DNA of 34,999 bases, from NCBI GenBank assembly GCA_016839025.1, contig JADLKK010000020.1, forward strand, positions 1-34,999. The letters run 5' to 3'. The notes beneath the pieces were generated by a model. The model was not told where the DNA came from. It worked only from the letters and a program-made list of their open reading frames with translations, and did not search any database. Each line of letters begins with the position of its first letter. Positions within the stretch are counted from its first letter, which is position 1. This DNA comes from Proteiniphilum sp. (lineage in GTDB: Bacteria; Bacteroidota; Bacteroidia; Bacteroidales; Dysgonomonadaceae). The translations under genes and the position numbers were made by a program. This document shows, in pieces, positions 6,091 through 16,064 of this stretch.

Positions 6091-8547
6091 GTGATCTATC
6101 CCGATAACTTCGAACAGAAGATTGAGTTTTCCAGGGTGAGGCAGCTGATCACCGACCGCTGTCTCAGTCCCCTGGGCAGGGAGAAGGTGGAGGAGATGTG
6201 CTTCTCCGCCTCTTTCAGCGTAATCGATGCCCGCCTGGCACAGACCGAAGAGTTTGTGCGCATCCTTGCGGAGGAGGATGATTTTCCTGCCAACCACTTC
6301 TACGACATGCGTGCCGTGCTGCACCGCATCCGACTGGAAGGCTCCTGGGTCGACCAGAGCGCCCTCTTTGAGCTGCGACGCTCATTGCAGACCATCAATG
6401 GCATCATCATCTTCCTGCGACGTGACCCGGAGCACCCACGTTACCCGAGACTGCTGGAGCTGACGGGCAACATCGCGACCTATCCGGAGATCACAAGAAA
6501 GATCGACACCATCCTCGATGGGTTTGGACAGGTGAAGGACCACGCCTCGGCACGATTGTCGGATATACGGCGCGAGCTTACCGCTACCACCAGCGGCATC
6601 TCACGTAGCCTCAACGCGATTCTGCGCAAGGCTCAGGCGGAAGGGTATGTGGAGAAGGATGTGGCGCCCAGTATGCGTGACGGGCGATTGGTGATACCTG
6701 TCAACCCCTCCTTCAAGCGGAAGATCAGGGGAATTGTACACGACGAATCAGCATCGGGGAAGACAGTCTTTATTGAACCGGAAGAGGTGGTGGAGGCCAA
6801 CAACCGCATCCGCGAGCTGGAAGGTGAAGAGCGGCGCGAGATCATCCGCATCCTGGCGGAGTTCACCTCTTGGCTGCGTCCCTTCCTGCCGGAGCTGCTG
6901 GCCTCCTACGAGTTCCTGGCAGAGATCGACCTGATACAGGCCAAAGCAGCCTTTGCACAACAGATAGGTGCCATCCGCCCCGCGCTTACCGACGAGCGGC
7001 TGATCGACTGGGTGGAGGCGGTGCACCCGCTGCTTTACCTATCGCTCAAAAAGCAGAACAGAAAAATTGTGCCGCTCGACATCACACTGGAGGGGGAGAA
7101 CCGCATACTGGTGATCTCGGGACCCAATGCCGGCGGCAAGTCGGTCTGCCTCAAGACGGTGGGTCTTTTGCAGTACATGCTGCAGTGCGGCCTGCTGATA
7201 CCGCTAAGGGAGAACTCCAGGGTCGGTTTGTTCAGCGATATCTTTATCGATATCGGCGATGAACAGTCGATCGAAAACGACCTCTCCACCTACAGCTCCC
7301 ACCTGATGAACATGAAATATTTCGAGCGGCATGCCGGTGACGGTACGCTGTTGCTGATAGACGAGTTCGGCAGCGGTACCGAGCCCCAGATAGGGGCAGC
7401 CATCGCCGAAGCGCTGCTCGACCGGTTCAACAACAGCCGCTCCTATGGCATAATCACCACCCACTATCAGAACCTGAAGCACTACGCCAACGAGCATGAG
7501 GGGGTGGTGAACGGCGCCATGCTCTACGACCGCCATGAGATGCAACCCCTCTTCCGTCTCTCCATCGGCAACCCCGGCAGCTCCTTCGCCGTGGAGATCG
7601 CCCGTAAGATAGGATTGCCCGAGGAGGTGATCGCGCATGCCTCTGAAATCGTGGGGAGTGAATACATCAACATGGACAAGTACCTGCTTGACATCGCCCG
7701 TGACAAGCGTTACTGGGAGCGGAAACGCGATGAGATTCGGCGCGAGCGGAAGCGACTGGATGAAGCGGCTACGAAATATGAAACGGACCTGGAGGTAATC
7801 GCCAAGCAGAAGAAGGAGATTCTGGCAGCAGCCCGGCAACAGGCGGAGCAGCTGCTGGCAGAGAGCAACGCCCGCATCGAGCAGACCATCCGCGAGATCA
7901 AGGAGGCGAAGGCGGAGCGGGAGGCGACGCTCAAGGTGCGCAACGAGCTGAAAGGTTTCCGTGAGCAGTTGGGTGACGGCGACAGCGAGGAGGCAAAGGA
8001 AGCATCTGAGAGAGCAGACAGATTGCAATCACCACGAAAGAAGGTGAAGAAGAAAGCGACAGTTCCGTCAGTGAAACAGCTACCCAAAGAGGTACAGCCC
8101 GGGGTGGGGGATGCTGTCCGCATAAAGGGACAGACCAGCGTGGGTGAGATCATGGAGGTCACCGGCAAGAAAGCCACGATCGCCTTCGGAATGATCAAGT
8201 CGACACTTCCTCTCGAGAAGCTGGAGCAGGTGAGCAACAACCAGTTGAAACGGGAGATGAAGGCATCCAATACCCGGGATCTCTTGCATGAACGCAAGCT
8301 CAGTTTCAAACAGGATATTGATGTAAGAGGCATGCGGGGAGATGAGGCGCTGCAGGCGGTGCTCTATTTCATCGATGATGCCATCCAGCTGGGGGTAGCC
8401 CGCGTGCGCATCCTGCATGGCACAGGCACTGGCGCCCTGCGACAGATTATTCGCGAATACCTCGGAACCGTAAATGGTATAAGCCACTTCGCGGATGAAC
8501 ATGTGCAGTTCGGTGGTGCCGGCATCACAGTAGTCGACTTGGAATAG
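6091..8547 (+). CDS. mutS2: Endonuclease MutS2 (MutS-like ATPase with Smr domain)
   Basis: An 818-aa MutS2 protein. The order is: N-terminal core/clamp helices (about 1-290), MutS-type ATPase with Walker A GPNAGGKS (344-351) and Walker B LLIDEFGSG (421-429), a long Lys/Glu/Arg-rich coiled coil (about 520-650), a KOW-like region (about 670-720), and a C-terminal Smr nuclease domain with DVRG and HGTGTG (776-781). MutS2 recognises branched DNA and, in other bacteria, limits recombination or rescues collided ribosomes. I place the start at GTG 6091 (VIYPDNFEQKIEF), where Bacteroidales homologues begin. The open frame continues upstream to 5944 but there overlaps the tRNA-Met promoter and encodes nothing domain-like. 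The gene stands alone on this strand. Confidence 0.95.
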   Translation: MIYPDNFEQKIEFSRVRQLITDRCLSPLGREKVEEMCFSASFSVIDARLAQTEEFVRILAEEDDFPANHFYDMRAVLHRIRLEGSWVDQSALFELRRSLQTINGIIIFLRRDPEHPRYPRLLELTGNIATYPEITRKIDTILDGFGQVKDHASARLSDIRRELTATTSGISRSLNAILRKAQAEGYVEKDVAPSMRDGRLVIPVNPSFKRKIRGIVHDESASGKTVFIEPEEVVEANNRIRELEGEERREIIRILAEFTSWLRPFLPELLASYEFLAEIDLIQAKAAFAQQIGAIRPALTDERLIDWVEAVHPLLYLSLKKQNRKIVPLDITLEGENRILVISGPNAGGKSVCLKTVGLLQYMLQCGLLIPLRENSRVGLFSDIFIDIGDEQSIENDLSTYSSHLMNMKYFERHAGDGTLLLIDEFGSGTEPQIGAAIAEALLDRFNNSRSYGIITTHYQNLKHYANEHEGVVNGAMLYDRHEMQPLFRLSIGNPGSSFAVEIARKIGLPEEVIAHASEIVGSEYINMDKYLLDIARDKRYWERKRDEIRRERKRLDEAATKYETDLEVIAKQKKEILAAARQQAEQLLAESNARIEQTIREIKEAKAEREATLKVRNELKGFREQLGDGDSEEAKEASERADRLQSPRKKVKKKATVPSVKQLPKEVQPGVGDAVRIKGQTSVGEIMEVTGKKATIAFGMIKSTLPLEKLEQVSNNQLKREMKASNTRDLLHERKLSFKQDIDVRGMRGDEALQAVLYFIDDAIQLGVARVRILHGTGTGALRQIIREYLGTVNGISHFADEHVQFGGAGITVVDLE

Positions 8548-8603
8548 CTGTGCGGGAGATGAAGTAAAGGACGAAACGGGTCGAATATATTAAAATAATT
8601 ATA

Positions 8604-8611
8604 TATCTTTG
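8604..8611 (+). promoter_or_regulatory. -7 element ahead of the POT-like transporter
   Basis: TATCTTTG, a perfect TAnnTTTG, lies 48 bp before the start in an A/T-rich stretch. No clear -33 TTG is present at the expected distance; the A/T tract may substitute. Confidence 0.5.
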
Positions 8612-8658
8612 CTTTTAAATTTAAATTCATACTATAATTAACGACAAGATCCCTGCCG

Positions 8659-10041
8659 ATGGTTAAATTTACAAAACCTTTCTGGGTGGCCAACTTCGTG
8701 GAGCTGCTCGAGCGACTGGCCTACTATGCCGTATTCATCGTCATCACCCTCTATCTCTCCAATGTATGGGGATTCTCCGATATCGAGGCGGGCGTCATTG
8801 CCGGCATCTTCTCGGCCATGCTTTACCTGCTACCCCTCTTTGCGGGAGCCTATGCCGACAAGATCGGATTTCGTTCCGCCATCATCCTGGCGTTCGCACT
8901 GCTCACCGTGGGCTATGCCGGTCTGGGTATCCTGCCCACCCTGCTCGAGAGCGCGGGACTGGTCGACTATGAGATGACCACCACCTACACCGGCCTGCAG
9001 GAGAGCTACCTCCGCTGGTCGATCATCGCTCCCCTGGTGCTGGTGGTGATCGGTGGTGCCTTCATCAAGTCGGTGATCTCCGGCACGGTAGCCCGTGAGA
9101 CCACTCCCGAGAACAGGGCGCGTGGCTACTCCATCTTCTACATGATGGTCAACATTGGCGCCTTTACCGGCAAAACAGTGGTGGACCCGCTCAGAAGGAG
9201 CATGGGCGACCAGGGGCTGGTCTACCTCAATTATTTCTCTGCAGCGATGACCCTCCTGGCACTGATCGCCGTTTACCTCTTCTACAAATCGACAAAAACG
9301 GAAGGTAAGGGAAAGAGCTTCCTGGAGATCGGACGCTCCATGGGCAAGGTGTTGCTCAACGGACGCCTGATGCTGCTGATCATCATCGTCAGCGGATTCT
9401 GGATGATACAGAGCCAGATGTACGCCACCATGCCCAAGTATGTGATCCGTATGATTGGCGAGAGTGCCTCTCCGGGATGGTATGCCAATGTGAATCCCCT
9501 GGTGGTTTTCCTGGCGGTCAACCTTGTCACTTCGCTCATGAAGAAACGAAGCGCCATTGCTTCGATGATGATCGGGATGATCATCATCCCTCTCTCGGCC
9601 CTGGTGATGTCGCTCGGATCACAGGTGGGTGAGGCCTATATTCTGGGATTACATCCCGTTGCCTTCATGATGATTGTCGGCATCGCCTTCCAGGCATTGG
9701 CCGAGTGTTTCATCTCACCCCGCTACCTGGAATATTTCTCCTTGCAGGCACCCGAAGGGGAGGAGGGACTCTATCTTGGTTTCAGCCACCTGCACTCCTT
9801 TTTCTCCTATCTCTTTGCTTTCGGACTCTCCGGCTTCCTGCTCGACAGGTACTGTCCCGATCCGAGGCTCTTTATGAACGAGGCGGGAATCGTCGACACG
9901 GTAGCCTATTCAGCTGCCACCCAGCATGCGCATTACATCTGGTACGTCTTTGTAGGCATCGGTGCCATCTCGGCCATCGCCCTCTTCTTCTATGCCCGGA
10001 TCACCCGCAGTATCGACAGGAAAAAGGAGGCAAACATCTGA
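8659..10041 (+). CDS. MFS transporter, POT/PTR-like (peptide:proton symporter family)
   Basis: A 460-aa integral inner-membrane protein with about 12 hydrophobic segments. Helix 1 carries E15xxE18R19 followed by YY (ELLERLAYY), the ExxER signature of proton-coupled oligopeptide transporters, and an MFS-type loop GAYADKIGFR follows helix 2. A longer periplasmic loop with GLQESYLRW lies around 105-120. The likely role is proton-driven uptake of di/tripeptides or similar small solutes; the family also includes nitrate and other transporters, so the substrate is not certain. Length is slightly shorter than the ~500 aa of classical DtpA. A strong -7 element lies 48 bp upstream. The next gene starts 105 bp downstream on the same strand with no convincing terminator, so co-transcription is possible. 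Confidence 0.85.
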   Translation: MVKFTKPFWVANFVELLERLAYYAVFIVITLYLSNVWGFSDIEAGVIAGIFSAMLYLLPLFAGAYADKIGFRSAIILAFALLTVGYAGLGILPTLLESAGLVDYEMTTTYTGLQESYLRWSIIAPLVLVVIGGAFIKSVISGTVARETTPENRARGYSIFYMMVNIGAFTGKTVVDPLRRSMGDQGLVYLNYFSAAMTLLALIAVYLFYKSTKTEGKGKSFLEIGRSMGKVLLNGRLMLLIIIVSGFWMIQSQMYATMPKYVIRMIGESASPGWYANVNPLVVFLAVNLVTSLMKKRSAIASMMIGMIIIPLSALVMSLGSQVGEAYILGLHPVAFMMIVGIAFQALAECFISPRYLEYFSLQAPEGEEGLYLGFSHLHSFFSYLFAFGLSGFLLDRYCPDPRLFMNEAGIVDTVAYSAATQHAHYIWYVFVGIGAISAIALFFYARITRSIDRKKEANI

Positions 10042-10146
10042 CGGGTGATTGATGAAAAAAATTCACCCTGCAGTCAAACAAGTCGCTCTGCCGGATGTTA
10101 TCTAAGATCAGAACAAAATATCAACGTATAAAAAAAACAGAAACTT

Positions 10147-12132
10147 ATGAGACTGGATCTGAGTTCGCACATCACATTGGATCGCGTTCCGAAAAAGTAT
10201 TACAAGCCGGAAAATGATTTTGAGGAGTACAACCTTGCCCGGTATGAGAAGCTGCCCATTGCCATCTATGAGGAAGCCCGCAAAGCCGCCCAAAAAATCG
10301 CCAGGGAGATCGTACAGGAGATGTTGCAGAAACAACAGGCGGGGAAACCCTTTGTGCTCGGTATCAGTGGTGGGGCCTCTCCACTACCGGTATATGAGGA
10401 GCTGGTGAAGCAACACAGGGAGAAGGGCGTTAGTTTCCATAACCTATTGGTTTTCAATACCTATGAATTCTACCCCGTGCTCGACTTCGCCTATAGCAAC
10501 CTGCAGATGCTGAAAGAGGTGTTGTTGGATCACATTGACATCGATCCGGCCCACATTTTCTCTCCCGATGCCACCGCTGAGAAGGAGCTAATCGGAGACA
10601 AGTGCGAGGAGTATGAGGCGAGTCTCCAGCAGAGGGGAGGACTGGATTACCTGCTGCTGGGACTCGGCAGCAAAGGTAATGTGGGCTTTAACATGCCGGG
10701 CAGCAGCCTTCATTCCCAGACACGGATGGTGATGCTCGACGGTGATTCCCGCAAGGATATCGCACGCAACTTCGGATCGCTTGACAGGGTCCCGGTGAGT
10801 GCCATCACCATGGGGCTGGCCGATATGATGAACGCCCGCAAGATAGCCCTGATTGCCTGGAATGAACAAAAAGCGGAAAGCATCCGCGACATTGTGGAGG
10901 GTCCCGTTACCGACCTGGTACCGGGTTCCATCCTGCAGACGCATGGTGAAACGAAGGTGTTTGTCGACCTGGCAGCAGCCTCCGAGCTGACACGTATCAG
11001 TCGACCCTGGCTGGTGACCAACTGCGAGTGGACCAGTAAACTGATCCGCCGTGCCATTGTCTGGCTTTGCGGCGTGGTGAACAAACCGATCCTGAAGCTC
11101 ACCAACAAGGACTACAACGACAACGGATTGAGTGAGCTGATCACCCTCTACGGTTCGGCTTACAATGTCAATATCAAGATATTCAACGATCTGCAGCACA
11201 CCATCACTGGATGGCCCGGGGGTAAACCCGACGCGGATGATACCTACCGTCCCGAACGGGCCAAACCCTATCCCAAACGGGTGATCATCTTCAGTCCGCA
11301 TCCCGACGACGATGTGATCTCCATGGGAGGCACCTTTCAGCGACTGGTGAGTCAGGGACACGAGGTACATGTGGCCTACCAGACCTCGGGGAATATTGCC
11401 GTGGGGGACGAGGAGGTGATCCGTTATATCTCCGTGTTGAACAGCATGCGCAAGAAGTTCACCCCCGAAAACAGGGACCTGCTCGAGAAATATGAACACA
11501 TCCGCCACTATTTGCTGCATGAGAAGACCAACGAAGATGTGGATACCCCCGATATCCTTTTCATCAAGGGTAGGATCCGTCGCGAAGAAGCCCGTTCGGC
11601 CGATCGCTACGTGGGGCTCCCCGAGGAGAATGTACACTTCCTCGACCTTCCCTTCTACGAGACTGGGAAGGTGAAGAAGAACCCCATCAGTGAAAAGGAT
11701 GTGATGATCGTCAAGGATTTCATCGAGACCATCAAGCCCCACCAGATCTATGTGGCGGGTGACCTGGCCGATCCGCACGGCACACACAAGGTGTGTCTCG
11801 ATGCCATCCTCGCCGCTGTCGATATGATGAAGGAAGAGGAGTGGTTCAGCGATTGCCGCATATGGATGTATCGCGGTGCCTGGATGGAGTGGGAGATTGA
11901 CCATATCGAGATGGCGGTACCGCTTTCACCCGAGGAGCTGCGCCAAAAACGCAATGCCATCCTCCGACACCAGTCGCAGATGGAGAGTGCACCCTTCCTG
12001 GGTGATGATGAGCGACTCTTCTGGCAGCGATCGGAAGAGAGAAACCGTACTACCGCCGATACCTACTGGAAGCTGGGGCTGGCCTCCTACGAAGCAATTG
12101 AGGCTTTTGTGGAGTATGTCCCGGTTCAGTGA
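10147..12132 (+). CDS. NagB-like / PIG-L (LmbE) deacetylase fusion protein
   Basis: A 661-aa fusion commonly annotated as glucosamine-6-phosphate deaminase in Bacteroidetes. Residues about 35-285 form a NagB/SugP-isomerase fold with phosphate-loop-like ISGGASP. Residues about 375-600 form a PIG-L/LmbE zinc deacetylase with SPHPDDD (H385, D387, D388) and DPHGTH (H544, H547), the expected metal ligands. PIG-L enzymes remove acetyl groups from GlcNAc-type sugars. The NagB half has FNTYEFYP where E. coli has FNMDEYVG, and GLGSKGNVGFNMPGSS where E. coli has GVGNDGHIAFNEPASS. The equivalents of D72, D141, H143 and E148 are thus Y, K, N and M, so deaminase activity is doubtful while the deacetylase half looks intact. 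The linker (about 290-370) is family-specific. The gene ends in a strong terminator. Confidence 0.85.
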   Translation: MRLDLSSHITLDRVPKKYYKPENDFEEYNLARYEKLPIAIYEEARKAAQKIAREIVQEMLQKQQAGKPFVLGISGGASPLPVYEELVKQHREKGVSFHNLLVFNTYEFYPVLDFAYSNLQMLKEVLLDHIDIDPAHIFSPDATAEKELIGDKCEEYEASLQQRGGLDYLLLGLGSKGNVGFNMPGSSLHSQTRMVMLDGDSRKDIARNFGSLDRVPVSAITMGLADMMNARKIALIAWNEQKAESIRDIVEGPVTDLVPGSILQTHGETKVFVDLAAASELTRISRPWLVTNCEWTSKLIRRAIVWLCGVVNKPILKLTNKDYNDNGLSELITLYGSAYNVNIKIFNDLQHTITGWPGGKPDADDTYRPERAKPYPKRVIIFSPHPDDDVISMGGTFQRLVSQGHEVHVAYQTSGNIAVGDEEVIRYISVLNSMRKKFTPENRDLLEKYEHIRHYLLHEKTNEDVDTPDILFIKGRIRREEARSADRYVGLPEENVHFLDLPFYETGKVKKNPISEKDVMIVKDFIETIKPHQIYVAGDLADPHGTHKVCLDAILAAVDMMKEEEWFSDCRIWMYRGAWMEWEIDHIEMAVPLSPEELRQKRNAILRHQSQMESAPFLGDDERLFWQRSEERNRTTADTYWKLGLASYEAIEAFVEYVPVQ

Positions 12133-12157
12133 GCCGGCACGAAATGTAGCAATTGCC

Positions 12158-12195
12158 AAGAAACTGTTTCCTTCCGGGGGCAGTTTCTTTGCTTT
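12158..12195 (+). terminator. Terminator of the NagB/PIG-L gene
   Basis: AAGAAACTG (12158-12166) pairs perfectly with CAGTTTCTT (12181-12189) around a 14-nt loop, followed by a T-rich tail. It starts 26 bp after the stop codon. Confidence 0.75.
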
Positions 12196-12310
12196 TGTAC
12201 CCGCTTGCTCACTTTGGGAGAAAGTACTGACAACTGTCGTTTTTTTATATCTTCTTCTGGGGAAATAGGGAAAATAGTTGTATATTGTGGGCCATATTGT
12301 AACATGATAG

Positions 12311-12700
12311 ATGCTGAAAGAAAAGTTTCATATCGAGTTCCTGATGGGAAACGCAACCCAAAACAGCTTATGGCGCATGATCAGTCAGATTGACGGACTC
12401 TCGGAGTGGTTTGCCGATGAGGTACTGATGGATGAAACAGAAACACGCTACACCTTTAACTGGGGAAAATCCTCAAACGAGGCACAGATCGTTTGCAACA
12501 AACCCCAAACAGTTATCCGTTATCACTGGCTAGACGAAGAGGATGAGAATGTATACTTCGAGTTTTTCCTGCGAAAGCTAGACCTGTCGGGAGAGATGAC
12601 ACTCGAAATTACGGACTTTGCCGAACCCGACGAGAAGGGTGATGCCATCGCTCTCTGGGAGACACAGGTGGACCTGCTCAAAAGACGCCTCGGGGTGTGA
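12311..12700 (+). CDS. START-like (SRPBCC superfamily) domain protein
   Basis: A 129-aa small soluble protein. It resembles the AHSA1/START-like domain found in many Bacteroidetes: an N-terminal strand KFHIEFLMG, helix ISQIDGLSEWFADEV, then a run of strands (TRYTFNW, TVIRYHWLDEED, VYFEFFL, MTLEITDF) and a long C-terminal helix ALWETQVDLLKRRLG. Such helix-grip folds bind hydrophobic ligands or act as Hsp90-cochaperone-like modules, but the role of this group is unknown. ATG 12311 fits the family start. It lies after the NagB/PIG-L terminator and 107-116 bp before the LptF/G-type permease, which has its own -7 element, so it is probably transcribed alone. The upstream T-rich stretch shows no full promoter match. 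Confidence 0.8.
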   Translation: MLKEKFHIEFLMGNATQNSLWRMISQIDGLSEWFADEVLMDETETRYTFNWGKSSNEAQIVCNKPQTVIRYHWLDEEDENVYFEFFLRKLDLSGEMTLEITDFAEPDEKGDAIALWETQVDLLKRRLGV

Positions 12701-12774
12701 TAGCCCATCGTTCCCAGGAGACTGCATTAATCATCTTTACATTTTCAAAACCACGATTCTCCGTTTGATTTTAC

Positions 12775-12782
12775 TATCTTTG
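12775..12782 (+). promoter_or_regulatory. -7 element ahead of the LptF/G-type permease
   Basis: TATCTTTG, a perfect TAnnTTTG, lies 35 bp before ATG 12817. No TTG is found at the usual -33 distance. The predicted start near 12789 leaves a short leader. Confidence 0.5.
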
Positions 12783-12816
12783 TCATCGAATTAACAGATC
12801 CTCTTTTGTGCTCCGG

Positions 12817-14817
12817 ATGAATGCATTTTTTCACATAAAGCGGTTATACAGGTATATCCTCACCACCTTTATCCCGCTTTTTCTGATGACTTTTGCCATC
12901 TGCCTCTTTCTGGTGCTAATGCAGTTCCTCTGGAAATATGTGGAGGACATGGTTGGTAAGGGACTGGGACTGGATGTGCTGGGGGAAATGTTTTTCTATG
13001 CCGCCCTCAACCTGATCCCCATGGCACTGCCACTGGCCATTCTGCTGGCTTCGCTGATGGTATTCGGCAACCTGGGTGAGAATCTGGAGCTCCTGGCCAT
13101 CAAATCGGCCGGTATTCCCCTGCTCACCACCATGAAGCCGCTCATCATCCTGATTGCCTTCATCAGCGTGGGGGCCTTCTTCTTTCAAAACAACGCCATC
13201 CCCAGGATACAGACAAAATTTTATTCCCTGCTCATCTCCATCCGCCAAGCATCGCCTGAGCTGGATGTGCCGGAAGGCGTATTCTACAAGGAGATTGACG
13301 GTTACAACCTCTATGTGGGGAAAAAAGACAGGAAGACAGGGATGTTGTACGACGTGCTGATCTATGATGTGGCCAGCGGCTTCAACAACATGGCCGTGAT
13401 CGTTTGCGACTCAGCCAGGATGAGCATGACCGAAGACAAAACCATGCTCATCTTCACCATGTTTAGCGGACAGCAGTTCCAGAATTTCACCGAGGGATCC
13501 TCAACCCGCTACCGTGCCGACTTTGTCCCCTATGCCCGGGAGAATTTCGATACAAAAACCATGATGATCGCTTACGATGCCAATTTCAACCGTATGGGCG
13601 AAGAGGTGATAGAGGGAAGCTCAACCAGCAACTATGTCTCCAAAAACCTGACACAGCTGGGCAGCTCCATCGACTCCATGTCGGTGATCCTCGACAGCGT
13701 AAACCTTGTGGACAGAAAGCTGATGAGGAACTACTCACACCTCTCATTCCGGAACAGTTATCCCGCACACCAGAAAGACTCGCTCATACTGGCGGCGCTT
13801 ACCACTGAACAAGAGGTGCCCCGGCCTGACACCCTCCTGCAGTCGATGGAACTATCCTCGCAATCTTCCATACTCTACACCGCATTTCAAAAGGCGGAGA
13901 ACAACAGCAACGAGTTCCTGTTCCGCTCACTGAACAAAACCACCACACGGAAAACCATCAACCGTCACTGGGTGGAATGGCACCGTAAGTTCACCATCCC
14001 CTTTACCTGTCTTCTCTTTTTCTTTATCGGTGCCCCTCTTGGTTCCATCGTCAGAAAGGGGGGACTGGGAACACCCATTGTCATCTCGGTGATCCTCTTT
14101 ATCATCTATTACATCGTGGAGAATGTTGGATACAAGATGACCCGCGATGGCGTCTGGATGCACTGGTTCGGCATGTGGTTCAGTTCACTCGTCCTACTGC
14201 CCATTGGGGTATTTCTCACCCATAAGGCAATGAGCGATTCGGTGATCATGAATGCCGACACCTATGTCCAGCTATTCAGGCGTTTCTTCTTCATTCGCGA
14301 GAAACGGAAATATCCGGTCAAGAGCGTGGTGATCGATAAACCCGACTTTGTAGCTGTCAGCCATGCACTGGAAGAGCTATCACAGGAGGCAGACCATATC
14401 CTGGAGAAATACAGCAGCTTCACCTACAGAGCCTACTGGAACGACGGAGGTTACGAAAAGGAGTTACGTACCCTTAAGAGCAAGATGGAGATCACGCTGA
14501 ACCAGGTTTCCAATGCGCGTGACCTTGACATCTTGGCCAAGGCGGAAGAGTTTCCGGTGCTGATCAGTAATGTGCGGATCTTCAGACCCGCCTCGTTACC
14601 GGCACGCATTGCCATGTACCTGTTCCCCTTGGGACTCCTGCTCAGACTGCTCTCCTATCCCTTCGAACTGCGCATCAGAAACGACCTGAGAGGCATCAGG
14701 CAGCGGGGTGGAGAACTGAATGAGCTGATCAGGAGAGATCATCCAATGATCGGTGATAAAACTGCACAAAAACCAATTGATATAAATGGAAGAAAAATTT
14801 ACTTTGAACACGATTGA
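12817..14817 (+). CDS. LptF/LptG family permease (lipopolysaccharide export)
   Basis: A 666-aa inner-membrane protein of the YjgP/YjgQ family, part of the Lpt ABC transporter that extracts LPS from the inner membrane. Three hydrophobic helices lie at about 15-40, 55-80 and 95-120. A large periplasmic region (about 125-385) follows, then three helices at about 390-470. After that comes a C-terminal cytoplasmic extension of nearly 200 residues (about 475-666) with one more hydrophobic stretch near 600. E. coli LptF/G are about 360 aa, so both the periplasmic domain and the tail are enlarged, as is usual in Bacteroidetes. The start could also be GTG 12808; ATG 12817 is preferred. The last 32 bp overlap ribBA, implying translational coupling. 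Only one permease gene is present here; its partner must be elsewhere. Confidence 0.88.
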   Translation: MNAFFHIKRLYRYILTTFIPLFLMTFAICLFLVLMQFLWKYVEDMVGKGLGLDVLGEMFFYAALNLIPMALPLAILLASLMVFGNLGENLELLAIKSAGIPLLTTMKPLIILIAFISVGAFFFQNNAIPRIQTKFYSLLISIRQASPELDVPEGVFYKEIDGYNLYVGKKDRKTGMLYDVLIYDVASGFNNMAVIVCDSARMSMTEDKTMLIFTMFSGQQFQNFTEGSSTRYRADFVPYARENFDTKTMMIAYDANFNRMGEEVIEGSSTSNYVSKNLTQLGSSIDSMSVILDSVNLVDRKLMRNYSHLSFRNSYPAHQKDSLILAALTTEQEVPRPDTLLQSMELSSQSSILYTAFQKAENNSNEFLFRSLNKTTTRKTINRHWVEWHRKFTIPFTCLLFFFIGAPLGSIVRKGGLGTPIVISVILFIIYYIVENVGYKMTRDGVWMHWFGMWFSSLVLLPIGVFLTHKAMSDSVIMNADTYVQLFRRFFFIREKRKYPVKSVVIDKPDFVAVSHALEELSQEADHILEKYSSFTYRAYWNDGGYEKELRTLKSKMEITLNQVSNARDLDILAKAEEFPVLISNVRIFRPASLPARIAMYLFPLGLLLRLLSYPFELRIRNDLRGIRQRGGELNELIRRDHPMIGDKTAQKPIDINGRKIYFEHD

Positions 14818-16006
14818 AGAAGCCATTGAGGAGATCCGCAAAGGCAACTTCATCATTGTGGTGGACGATGAAGACAGGGAAAACGAGGGTGACCTGGTTA
14901 TCGCAGCCGAGTGCATTACACCCGAAAAGATCAACTTCATGGAGACACATGCACGGGGACTGATTTGTGCGCCGGTCACACGGGAGAGAGCCGAAGAGCT
15001 GGAACTGCCGATGATGGTTTCGCACAACACCTCCATCCATGCCACTCCCTTCACTGTCTCCATCGATTTGCTCACACATGGCTGTACCACCGGTATCTCC
15101 GCATACGACAGGGCACAGACCATTCTGGCGCTGACACGCAAGGAGACGGCCCCCGAGGATTTTGGTCGTCCCGGTCATATCTTTCCGTTGCGTGCCCAGA
15201 CGAAGGGTGTGCTGCGCAGGGCCGGGCACACAGAAGCAACCATTGACTTTGCCAGACTTGCCGGATTGTATCCGGCGGGAGCTCTTGCCGAGATCAAAAA
15301 AGAGGATGGCTCCATGGCACGCCTTCCGGAATTGATGGAGATGGCCCGTAAATTCAACCTGAAGATCGTTTCTGTTGCCGACCTGATCAAATACCGTCTC
15401 AAGAGCGAGTCGCTGATTGAGCGGGGGGAAGAGGTTCACCTACCCACAGCCTATGGTGACTTCCGCATGGTGGCGTTCCAGCAGATAACTACCGGCCAGG
15501 AGCATGTGGCACTCATCAAGGGCGAGTGGGAGGATGAAGAACCATTGCTCGTGCGGGTACACTCCTCCTGCATGACCGGCGATATCTTCGGATCAATGCG
15601 CTGCGAGTGCGGTGAACAGCTGCACAAGGCATTGCAGTTGATCGAGAAAGAGGGCAAAGGGGTACTGGTATACCTCAACCAGGAGGGGCGCGGCATAGGG
15701 CTGATGGCCAAGGCGGCGGCATACAAGCTGCAGGAGCAGGGTCTCGACACGGTTGATGCCAATTTGCATCTCGGCTATCAGGCCGATGAGCGGGATTATG
15801 GTGTGGGAGCACAGATCCTGCGCAGCCTGGAGGTGCGCAAGATGCGCCTGATGACCAACAATCCCACCAAACGGATAGGTCTTGAGGCATATGGACTGGA
15901 GGTGGTGGAAAATGTACCGCTGGAGATAGAACCCAACGCTTACAACCATTTCTACATGGAGACGAAGAAGAAGCGGATGGGACACCAGCTGAAAAGCATC
16001 AAGTAG
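14786..16006 (+). CDS. ribBA: Bifunctional DHBP synthase / GTP cyclohydrolase II
   Basis: A 406-aa enzyme catalysing the two entry steps of riboflavin synthesis. The N-terminal half (about 5-205) is 3,4-dihydroxy-2-butanone-4-phosphate synthase with [10 protein letters not shown] (27-36), the acidic Mg/substrate loop, and RAGHTEA around H148. The C-terminal half (about 210-400) is GTP cyclohydrolase II with the zinc motif C262, C273, C275 ([15 protein letters not shown]) and NQEGRGIGL (298-306). All key residues are present and the length is typical. The start codon lies inside the 3' end of the LptF/G-type gene, so the two genes are co-transcribed; there is no obvious functional link between them. 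No FMN riboswitch can precede it in this arrangement. Confidence 0.96.
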   Translation: MEEKFTLNTIEEAIEEIRKGNFIIVVDDEDRENEGDLVIAAECITPEKINFMETHARGLICAPVTRERAEELELPMMVSHNTSIHATPFTVSIDLLTHGCTTGISAYDRAQTILALTRKETAPEDFGRPGHIFPLRAQTKGVLRRAGHTEATIDFARLAGLYPAGALAEIKKEDGSMARLPELMEMARKFNLKIVSVADLIKYRLKSESLIERGEEVHLPTAYGDFRMVAFQQITTGQEHVALIKGEWEDEEPLLVRVHSSCMTGDIFGSMRCECGEQLHKALQLIEKEGKGVLVYLNQEGRGIGLMAKAAAYKLQEQGLDTVDANLHLGYQADERDYGVGAQILRSLEVRKMRLMTNNPTKRIGLEAYGLEVVENVPLEIEPNAYNHFYMETKKKRMGHQLKSIK

Positions 16007-16064
16007 CACCGAAGGGCTTCACAGGAGGATTGGTGTACGACAGCGCAAATGTAACGAACAGGAT

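Noticed and set aside
7204-8028. 274-codon minus-strand frame inside mutS2
   Set aside because: It overlaps the Walker B and coiled-coil coding region of mutS2; the Leu/Val-rich translation looks like reversed coiled-coil codons.
10588-11904. 438-codon open frame on the minus strand inside the NagB/PIG-L gene
   Set aside because: It is a codon-bias shadow of a well-supported gene; the translation is His/Gly/Leu-rich with no domain.
12228-12240. TGACAACTGTCG near 12228 as a fourth copy of the palindrome
   Set aside because: The spacing between half-sites is 2 rather than 5 and the right half is imperfect.
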